Source: Zygnema cylindricum
Lineage: Eukaryota > Streptophyta > Zygnematophyceae > Zygnematales > Zygnemataceae
Direction of reading: 5' to 3'
Assembly (NCBI GenBank): GCA_037447655.1
Contig: JBBHKE010001856.1
Coordinates: 190,428 to 254,427, forward strand
Length of the DNA: 64,000 bases
The position numbers and the translations under genes are program-made. Numbering within the stretch: the stretch's first letter is position 1; every line of letters begins with the position of its first letter. This document shows positions 55,815 through 64,000 of this stretch, in pieces. The notes below the pieces were generated by a model, which saw only the letters and a list, made by a program, of their open reading frames with translations, searched no databases and had not been told where the DNA came from.

Positions 55815-56469
55815 CTAATGTGTTAATCTGAGATTGCTAAAAACCCACACTAGGTAATTGGCCCTCTTAGGTGTTATCCTGTTCCGTTTTTTAGAGTGAA
55901 TATGGTCATAAGTTGACCAATTCCTCTCGCATGAGCTGGCAACCGAGCATTGATCAAAGACCCTAATTGTCACCTTCTGCAAGAGAAGGATGACAACCCC
56001 AAAGTATTGTCACCACTTCCACTCAGACATCTTCTTCGCACAGCTTTTATTTCCTCCCTCCCAAAGATTTCTTCAGAACCCCTGTACTTAGTCAACTCAA
56101 TGTAAGTACACACTCAATGTATGTTTCAGTCTGACATTTGGTAACATCCTCTCAAGCATTTTATAGAAGCCTTCCATGACTTTCAAATTTGAATGTTGCC
56201 CATAGGCAACACTTTCGTACTCGGGATCGAGTACGAAGCCGGCTGCATACATGGGGCTATATGTCATTTCCCATTTGGCCAACCACGATTTCTTCAACTC
56301 CTCCAAAATATGCATCCATTCGCAAAATCTCACTCCTCCATTGTTAGATATACTATGCAAGAATTGACTAATCATGTATAACCCATGATAAACCTCCCCC
56401 GCATTCGGTGCCCTTTTATCACACTCCCTCATAAGTCGTACCACACGCTCTCAAAAGTCACACCCTCCC
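55815..56469 (-). pseudogene. hAT-family transposase, C-terminal part
   Basis: Frame 56097-56444 contains CDKRAPNAGEVYHGLYMI and WEMTYSPMYAAGFVLDPEY, the RNase H-like end of plant hAT transposases (DUF659-type proteins have 'LHAAAYYLNP' here). After a frame change the dimerisation domain reads LLLQKVTIRVFDQCSVASSC, ERNWSTYDHIHSKKRNRI and ANYLVWVFSNLRLTH, ending at the TAG 55815-55817. The N-terminal BED zinc finger and most catalytic residues are absent. A TGA lies where a conserved Trp is expected (about 56453). LTR-C begins at 56470 on the upstream side. Confidence 0.88.
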
Positions 56470-56954
56470 TGTAATAGGGTTACAGGATTCGGGTACTTAG
56501 TGGCTAGGGCTAGGCTGTTATAGTTGCGATTCCAGAGCAGCGCAGCTGCGATTCCAGACCAGCGCAGCGTAGCAGCATAGCAACTTAGCAGCGTAGCAAT
56601 TTGGTAGCGCCGCAACATAGCAGCGCAGCATAGCAACGCCGCAGAATGTAGATGGAACTGTATAGTTCTAGAAGGAAGTTTTAGATAGATCTCGGTTGAC
56701 CGTGAAGGTCCACTGTACAGCTGTACAGTACTAGGATGACTAGCAGTTAGTTAGTTTAAATAGTCGAGTAGACCTTGTGAATAGAGTACCTCAAACAGAC
56801 CTACGCATCGAGCGCAGCCTTGTACTTTCTTCCACGTAATATAGCGCAACCTTGTTTGTCAGTACTGTGTGCTCCTACTGTTGCTACGGGAAGATCCTTG
56901 GTGTTTTCCGCTGTGCATTGTGACGTGTTGTGGTGTATCGTTGCCTCTTTTACA
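56470..56954 (+). repeat. Isolated LTR-C
   Basis: TGTAATAGGGTTACA...TTTTACA, 485 bp, homologous to both chromovirus LTRs and holding the same CAGC/TAGCA repeats (56530-56645). CTCCC precedes it and ACGGG follows, so no target duplication is visible. It may be a solo LTR with a decayed or deleted flank. Confidence 0.85.
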
Positions 56955-57167
56955 ACGGGTCAAACGTTTTCAAAAAAGTTGAACGACTGAGAGTACACTA
57001 TATTTTTTCCCCTGCTCGTCACGCGCATGTACATACGGAAATGACAAGCATGTACGGAAAACAAATCATTTGAGTCTCGAACTTCTACTTTCATTCATGG
57101 GTCCAAATTTGATGTCGTCTTCGTCTCTCCCCCTCTTTCTCACTAGACCTCTCATCTTTCTCTCTTA

Positions 57168-57949
57168 GGGTACGTCTCCATGTACTTCAAACTTAGAGAA
57201 TATACTTTGTTTTTAGCGTAGATCCGGCGGACCCGGATTATAGATGTCCCTATGTATAACAACGAAACTGTTACTTAAGGGTGTGACGATTGTATACGCT
57301 GACAATGCCCCTGTTACTTAAGGGCGTGACGATTGTAAACGCTGAAAATGCCCGTGACGGCTATTAACGTCTACAATCTGTGATTACGCATGTTATTTTT
57401 GTAACTGCTTGTGACGTCGCATGCCTTTTCGTGACATTGTAGACGTATCGCCATCGAGTCTATGCCATTTCACGGTTCAAGAAGATGCACTTTGCCATTG
57501 CGTCGCCTGTTCGCTCGACGTGAAATGGCATCAGAATCTTGAGACCCCTAGCAAAACAAAATCCGTATCAGGCGCAAACGGACAAAACTAACCAAATTGT
57601 ATACTTTACTTATTCGTACCTGAACTCAAACGAACAAATCATAGCGGATCGTGCACTTTTCGTCGTCGCTTGAATTCTTTTGATTTTTTTTGAAATTTTT
57701 TTACACGTGCGAATACGTGTTTTTTTTTTTTTTAAACATCTCATGTTTTAAAGAAAGTTGAAGATTACATTTTGGCATGGCGGTGGTTGGAAGAACCAAA
57801 GCGACAACATGTAGAAATCCCGGTCGTGATGGTATAGATGTGCTTCTGTTTTCACTGTTACCCGGGTTGCAACTTACGCGGTACGGCTCTAAGTTTTAAA
57901 GGAAAACGACAGAAAAAAAACCCTTACTTAGGCACATGGAGACGCACCT
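57168..57949 (+). mobile_element. PIF/Harbinger-like non-autonomous element 1
   Basis: 782 bp with inverted ends GGGTACGTCTCCATGT and ACATGGAGACGCACCT, flanked by TTA (57165-57167 and 57950-57952). No coding capacity is seen. A short internal duplication (GTTACTTAAGGGYGTGACG) lies at 57270-57340. TTA/TAA duplications are characteristic of PIF/Harbinger elements. Confidence 0.8.
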
Positions 57950-57956
57950 TTATTTA

Positions 57957-58736
57957 GGATATGTTCCTATGTACTTGTATCTTAGCGAACTTACTTTGTA
58001 TTTTAGCGCGGATCCGCGGGACCTGGTTTTCAATTGTCCCTATGCCTAAAAACGAAATCATAACTTACTTTTGTGACTATTATATACGTCGACAATACTT
58101 GTGACGGATGTCAACGTCTACAATATGTGTTGTCGCACGTTATTTTTTTGAAACTGTTTGTGACGTCGCATTTCTTACCGTAACATAGTAGACGTTCCGC
58201 ATTCCAGCCTGTGCAGTTTCACGGTTGAAGAAGATGCGCTTTGCCTTTGCGTCTCCTGTCCGGTCGACGTGAAATGGCATCAAAATTTTAAGACCCCTAC
58301 AAAAAAAGGGAATCCGTAATTAAGGAAAGGGACAAAACCAAACAAATTGTGTACTTTTCTTTGTCACATTGAACGCAAACGGACAAAACATAGCGAATTG
58401 TGTATTTTTTGTTGTCCTTGAAAATTGTATGAAAATTTTCGAAAATCACGGCACGTGCGGATATTTGTTCCTATAAGTTAATCAAAAATACCTAGTTTTA
58501 AAGCACATCGCGCATGTGCTTTAAACATAAGTTTGAAGATGACGTTTTGTGTTGTGGAAGTGGGTCGAAAAACATAAGACGACTAATTTTCGTATATCCT
58601 AAGTTCGAGGATGACGCAAACTGTACTCTACAAATTTGCGATTCCTTTGTAAAGTAGCAACTTAGGCAGTACGCCGCTAAGTTTTACAGGAAAACGACAG
58701 AAAAAAACCCTTACTTATGCACATAGGGACATACAC
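57957..58736 (+). mobile_element. PIF/Harbinger-like non-autonomous element 2
   Basis: 780 bp, related to element 1 along its length. The ends GGATATGTTCCTATGT and ACATAGGGACATACAC are more diverged. TTA lies on both sides (57954-57956 and 58737-58739). Only 7 bp separates it from element 1, in the same orientation. Confidence 0.78.
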
Positions 58737-59187
58737 TTACTTGAGATGCTACATTAATATCAAATGAAAGATTTTTTTTCATTATTTAAAAAAAAAATGG
58801 TTTGAGCTTTATAGCATATCGAATGATAAAAGATAAGAAAACGAAATCGGGAAGTCATGGCGGAAAATCTACGTACAGATGACGTCACATAGGAGTATGA
58901 CTTCGCTTTGTCACAAATCCCTGAACATCACAATGTCGCAAAAACCTCGACGTCTACAACCGTCCTCGTTTTTGTTGATGTCACCAATTTTAGGAAGTTT
59001 CGTAGCTTCTACATTTCGTTTTGTATACTGTCGCACATTTTGTGAACGTCTACAAACGTCACATATTTGAAGTAATGAAGGTACAAGCAATGATCGACAT
59101 GAAACACTTTGAAAATTGCACCATAAAACTTGCGCTAAAATCCAAAGTAACATTTCAAAGTCTCGGTTACATGGGCACACAACCTTA

Positions 59188-60147
59188 GGGTACGTCCGCA
59201 TGTAATCGATATTTTGAAAAGGTATTTTGGACTAAAGTGAAGTGCTCTGTACTACTTTGAAGAGCGCCCCAAATGCAAAAAAGAAATCAAAACTTTGGTA
59301 TGTGACAGTTGCAGACGTACGGGCAACTTTGTGACAGTTGACGACGACTACGAAATTGGTGACGCCAACAAAAAAAGCGACAGGTATAGACATCTAGATT
59401 TTTGTAATTTTGTGACATGGTAGATGTTAAGGGTTTTGTGACATTGTGATGTTAAGCTCACTTTTGACAATGTCGACATCAAATATTCAAGAACTTTTGG
59501 CCATGGCTACCCGATTTCGTTTTCTCGACTTTTTTCGCTCTACTTGCCATAAAAATATGCATAGAGGTAGTCGAAAGAAATAATTTTTAAATATCTTTTT
59601 TATACCAGCTTTGTCGTGCCTCATTCTATAAAGTGTGAGATAAAAGCGTTATAGTGAGAGGGAGTGGGAAGAGGCGACGACGACAAAAAATTATACCGAG
59701 GACCCATAAATGAAAGTGGAGGTCCGAGACCCCTGCAGATTTTTTTCCGTACATGTTTGTCTTTTACGTACATGCGCGTGACAGGGAGGGAGAAAAATAA
59801 CGAGCACTCTCCCTCGTCTTAAATTTTCCCACTCGTGTGTCACGTGCGTGGGTCATTTTTTTATTTGTTGTTTAGGTGATACTTTCCATGAATTCCAATC
59901 GTGAGGCGATATTTGATGAAGTTTTTTGACGGGTAGGATTCTCTTGCCAAGGGGTCGAAAAAAAGAAAACGCCAAAATGCGTTCACATGACGACAAACAT
60001 CAAGTACATTCAAAGTATCGACTTAACGTTTGCTGTACTTTTAAAGAATTGATTTTTTTGTACGTCTAAAGATTTTCTCGTACGGAACGGCGTTTTAGGT
60101 GAAAACGACAAATTAAAGTCGATACTTTAATACATGGGGACGTACCC
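59188..60147 (+). mobile_element. PIF/Harbinger-like non-autonomous element 3
   Basis: 960 bp with ends GGGTACGTCCGCATGT and ACATGGGGACGTACCC, and perfect TTA on both sides (59185-59187 and 60148-60150). No transposase frame is visible. The interior differs from elements 1, 2 and 4 but matches element 5 in inverted orientation. Confidence 0.85.
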
Positions 60148-62131
60148 TTAGTTCTTATATGTTAAACGAGTTGTTAACTCTTAATTTCGTCTTTGGCCTC
60201 GCCATTTCACTTCTTTTAGGTGATTTGAATTCTATTCACGGTTTCAAGGAGATTTTCGGGGAAAATAGGGTATTTTAAGGCTTTTGGGATTTATTAATGG
60301 TTTTTTGGTTGTTAGCTTTCAAGTTCTATTCTTTTTTTAGCTTTTTTGCATGTCGTAGATTTTTCGTTTTGTGTCACTCCAACACACTTAAATTAGGAGC
60401 ATTTCTATGAAACCTAAACTATAGAGTACTCTAAAAATCAACAGTTTAACTCAAACTGGTAGCACAATGAACCCTATAATTCTACCGGTACCCTATAATT
60501 CTACCGGTTACGAAAAACTGAAAACTGGCGGTGAATAGAAATGCAACTATAGATGACGTTGTTTTCTATTTGTTGTTCTAAGAGAGGCTTTTAAACCATA
60601 ACATTTCAGACTGTTACACCAAAGCAAACAAAACAACCTAGAACCACAACTAAAACTGAATAAAAAATGTCATAATTCATTTCATGTAGAACAGTATTAT
60701 ATAATAAGTAGGGCACTGTAAAGAAGTTGTAATTAGCCCTTTTAATTCGATATGTAACTCTAAAAAATACGTCTATGAAAACTCAAAAATTGCAAAAGAG
60801 ACCCAGAAACATTAAACCTAAAAACCACAAAAATGACATCAAAAATACTTGACTCTCCAAAAATGACAAAGGAACAATAAACCAATTAACAATACACTCA
60901 CAAAACATGTAAATCCTATTTTTTTTTTCAAAAAGCTACTTTTTTTTTAAAGAAATTTCGTCACTTACCTTGTTGGTTTTTTCCCGTTCATATCAAGGAA
61001 ACCTAACATGTGGCATGGCGTCGATCCCACACTTTTGATCTCCATCCAAAACAAATCGTACAAAATGACTACTCTAGCACTTTCACCTCCACCTGCTACA
61101 AAATGTGTGAACAAAGTTGCTACAAAATGTGTGAACTAGCAAAATGTGTGAACAAAGTTGCTACAAAATGTGTGAACAAAGTTATAACAGGAGCAAACAT
61201 ATTCTCATACAAGTTTTCTAATGTAGCGGAGGCTTCAAGCCACTTGATGCTCATATTTTGGAGTTATTTTCTATTATTGCCGTCACTAACTAGCCCGCAT
61301 TCTCAATCTAAGTTTTGTTTTTTATATCTCATACTTCTCTTCCGAACGATACATTTTCAAATCGATTCTGTTCGTGGACCTTTCTTTATGTCCCTTGGCG
61401 CTATCCCCAAAATTGTATACTGTGTTTTGTGAAAAAACACGAATGTTTTTATTAACGCAGATAGGAAACCCATTGGCTGAAAAAGAAAAAACAAAACAAC
61501 TAATGATGTTGTTTAGATTAAAACATCACAAAATAAATGTTAAAATGTAAAAAGACATCATAAATATTTTGCAAACAAAATAAATTGAATAAACATGTAC
61601 AAAAACTTAGTAACCAAATCCATGCACAACCTCAATGGAATTATTTTCTTATGTTTTATTATTTTTTACTCTCTATCTTTTTTTCCTTCTCTTTATTTTT
61701 CTCTCTATATATATCTTTCTCTTTCAATTTGTATTTATAAATTTATTTGCTTTTTACATAAGTAATTTGTATGTCTATATAAAAACCACATGTCTACACA
61801 CCAGTTAAAGAAATCAACGGGCAAAAAAATGTGTCGTCCCGCGATTCCCTTTGTTCAACGGATTGTTGCAGTATTTTTGCGGCATTTGCAGCTAACGATG
61901 CGGCTCGTGGAGCAAGGCGTCGTTACTCGAAAAATGAGGGAGGGCGACGTGGACGCCTCCACGACGGGTGCCGCGAGCCTCATGGGTCCCACGAGGCCGA
62001 TAAGTTGCAAGATTCCAAAAGTACAGTACAACATAGACGCCTAAAATGGTGTTACCACTTACACAACGTCCTGGTTACAAAATCGACACACAAATTGGCG
62101 TTGAATGCCAAATCTACACCCTACATCGCTA
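60148..62131. other. AT-rich region without a recognisable gene
   Basis: The longest frame (61010-61432, 140 codons) contains Cys/Lys repeats that simply reflect a 22-24 bp DNA tandem at 61095-61186. I see no domain in it. Two overlapping frames at 61790-62160 have no motif I recognise. Confidence 0.45.
61095..61186. repeat. Tandem repeat, unit 22-24 bp
   Basis: About four copies of GCTACAAAATGTGTGAACAA with a slightly altered unit (CTAGCAAAATG) in the middle. Confidence 0.88.
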
Positions 62132-62134
62132 TAA

Positions 62135-63041
62135 GGGTGCGTCTCTATGTGATAACGTAAGGGTTTTTTTTTTGTCGTTTTTTTGTTAATCTTAGAGTTG
62201 TACCGCGTAAGTTTCAACCGTACAAAAAAATAGACAAAAAGAGAAGTACATTTTACGTCATTATTGAATTTAATATGTACTGCATGTTGTTGTCTTATGT
62301 TGTTCGAGCCACGTCCACGCCAAAAAACGTCATTTTCAACCTTTTCTATAAAACACAAGGACGATTTTTTTTAAACACAGTATTTTCGAAAAACAAATTT
62401 AAACACGTATTCGCACAAGTTTTTGACAAAATTTCAAACGAATCTAAGCGACGACATTTCTGTTCAGGTATGACAAAGTAAAGTACACAATTTGTTTTGT
62501 TTTGTCAGTTTGTGTTTGGTACGGATTTTATTTTGCCAGGGGTCTCAAGATTCTGATGCCATTTCACGTCAAGCGTACAGGCGACGCAAAGGCAAAGTGC
62601 ATCTTCTTCAACGGTGAAAGGGCACGAAGTAAAGTACACAATTCGTTTTGTTTTGTCAGTTTGCGTTTGGTACGGATTTTATTTCGCCAAGGGTCTCAAG
62701 ATTCCGATGCCATTTCCGATGCCATTTCACGTTGAGCAGACAGGCGACGCAAAGGCAAAGTGCATCTTCTTCAACCGTGAAAGGGCACAGGTTGGAAAGC
62801 GGAACGTCTACAATGTTATAAAAACTCATGCGACGTCGTAATCAGTTACAAAAAATAACGTGCGTCATCACGGATTGTAGACGTTGACAGCCATCACGGG
62901 CATTGTCAGCGTATATAATCTTCACACCCTTTAGTAACTATTTCGTTGTTACACATTGGGACGCCCGAAATCCGAGTTCGCCGGGTCTGCTCTAAAAAAC
63001 AAACTAAATTCTCTAAGTTTGAAGTACATAGAGACGCACCC
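62135..63041 (-). mobile_element. PIF/Harbinger-like non-autonomous element 4
   Basis: 907 bp with ends GGGTGCGTCTCTATGT and ACATAGAGACGCACCC (perfect over 16 bp), flanked by TAA (62132-62134 and 63042-63044). It is related to element 1 in the opposite orientation. Its interior holds a tandem duplication of about 155-160 bp (roughly 62475-62790) with GTAAAGTACACAATT and GCATCTTCTTCAAC in each unit. No transposase is seen. Confidence 0.88.
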
Positions 63042-63065
63042 TAAAAGACTATATGGTATCAACAT

Positions 63066-63077
63066 GCTTTGATACCA
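63066..63077 (-). other. Primer-binding site of the LTR-D element
   Basis: The + strand GCTTTGATACCA is one base from GCTCTGATACCA, the 3' end of plant initiator-Met tRNA, so the minus strand is a canonical primer site directly inside LTR-D. It shows that the 63078 repeat is a 5' LTR of a minus-strand element whose interior is missing: element 4 ends only 24 bases away. Confidence 0.78.
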
Positions 63078-64000
63078 TGTTGTCCATAGCCATTTCCAGC
63101 CATGGACTCTTCCTCGGAAGCACCACAAACTACCTATTTAAAAACAACCTATTTTGAATCCACTCAGAATTCTACAAAATAATCAAAACAGGCTGAAACT
63201 ACATGAACAGATATTTTCTAGGCAAATTAGTATTCTCACAAATTTTCATATAAAAATACCAAGCAGAATTATCACATCACTCATTTAAAGTTGCAGAAAA
63301 ACAGTTTGCCAGAATTTTGATAAATTTAATTAACTTCACAATGAAGCCCCAAGCAAACGAGAGACACAATAGGTCTGAATATTTATAAAAATATTTCCAG
63401 TTTAAGTGGGAACGCACATGCAAAATTTCAGATAAATTTGCTGATAGGTTTGAGAGAAATCCTTAGATGAAATTACCAAAAAATGACCAAAAACAGATTT
63501 GGTACAAAAATTTCCTAAGTCCAAAAATGACTAAGTCCTACATATTTACACTGGAGCTCACTACTGACTGTGTGGAGGCATACCAGCCGTACGTAATCTA
63601 TCAACTACCTCTATTAATTTGAGTATACCCGAATACTTCATGATATGTCAGAATGAATAGATCTACACTAATAATTAATACACATAGGACAAAACATTGT
63701 TGAAAATATTTACAAACCTTAGGAATTTCATCAAACGAATTTTGACCGTTCAATATAAATATCATGTGATGGACGGGATTTCGTGTCCCTCACCAAAATG
63801 ACCAAACTGACGGCGTTGCCGTCCGTAGCTCCGGCGGCGTCCAATTCATCTAATGTCGCCCGTCACATTTCGTTTCGTACGTGAGACGTACAATTCCAAC
63901 CTCGTCGATTATTTAACGTTGGATCGCTTCACGATCCGCCGTCCATTTCCCTTTACGCAAACCGTACTTTCGCCTATGTTTCTTCCGGTCACTCAAAGTC
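63078..64000 (-). repeat. LTR-D, truncated by the window edge
   Basis: Begins TGTTGTCCATAGCC and matches 16886-17990 for the 923 bases visible, including TGATGGACG, CACCAAAATGACCAAACTGA and CCGTCCGTAGCT. If full length (about 1197 bp) it would end about 270 bases beyond the window. Confidence 0.88.

Larger units (their letters stand above)
56955..59184 (-). mobile_element. PIF/Harbinger-like element 5, interrupted by elements 1 and 2
   Basis: 56980-57167 and 58740-59184 are inverted copies of successive parts of element 3 (59188-60147), for example TTTCATTCATGGGTCC and AAAACGAAATCGGG on the opposite strand. Its terminus (GGTTGTGTGCCCATGT on the minus strand) ends at 59184, head to head with element 3. 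Elements 1 and 2 are inserted within it, and the far end is cut at the isolated LTR-C. Confidence 0.65.

Noticed and set aside
56470-56954. Solo LTR with target duplication
   Set aside because: CTCCC and ACGGG do not match, so only an isolated LTR is claimed.
61010-61432. 140-codon frame
   Set aside because: Part of it comes from a 22-24 bp tandem repeat; the rest shows no motif, and start and stop are consistent with chance.

Overview
The window is a repeat-dense stretch of a eukaryotic nuclear genome. I recognise no host gene in it. The mix of elements fits a streptophyte (land plant or charophyte alga): several Ty1/copia lineages, a Ty3/gypsy chromovirus with a C-terminal chromodomain, a hAT transposase remnant and PIF/Harbinger-like elements with TTA/TAA target duplications. 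That taxonomic reading is an inference.

Layout. 1-1559: no recognisable gene. 1560-6601: copia-A, LTR-bounded, RT deleted, invaded by a 570-bp solo LTR (3440-4009, perfect AAAGT duplication). 6607-7700: no gene. 7700-11138: decayed copia-B on the + strand. 11139-14889: truncated copia-C copy on the - strand. 14890-48815: a nested retrotransposon complex. 48816-55360: AT-rich DNA with minisatellites, a 235-bp dispersed repeat and a 10-N gap. 55360-56954: hAT transposase remnant and an isolated LTR-C. 56955-60147 and 62135-63041: PIF/Harbinger-like elements. 63066-64000: the 5' end of a further LTR element (LTR-D), cut by the window edge.

The centre of interest is the nested complex. Its oldest layer is a decayed - strand Ty3/gypsy-type element (pieces at 14890-16885, 18083-21661, 34134-34408 and 47700-48815). 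A younger copy of the same family (about 21662-34134, 12.5 kb) is inserted in its gag-proximal region, with AAAG on both sides. A chromovirus (34409-47699) is inserted in another part of the old copy, and a nearly intact copia-C (36992-43400) sits inside the chromovirus reverse transcriptase. A solo LTR-D (16886-18082) interrupts the old copy as well.

The gypsy-type family is unusual. Between protease and reverse transcriptase it carries a cytosine-5 DNA methyltransferase domain with DNMT3-like motifs. Both copies retain the catalytic Pro-Cys. The younger copy also has a PHD-like cysteine/histidine cluster after its integrase. Its repeats are arranged B - internal - A - B - A rather than as two simple LTRs, which resembles the split direct repeats of Ngaro/DIRS-type elements although the integrase is a DDE type. 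The expected gene order is gag - protease - DNMT - RT - RNase H - integrase - PHD-like. An element of this kind could in principle write DNA methylation itself. All copies here carry stops or frameshifts and look inactive.
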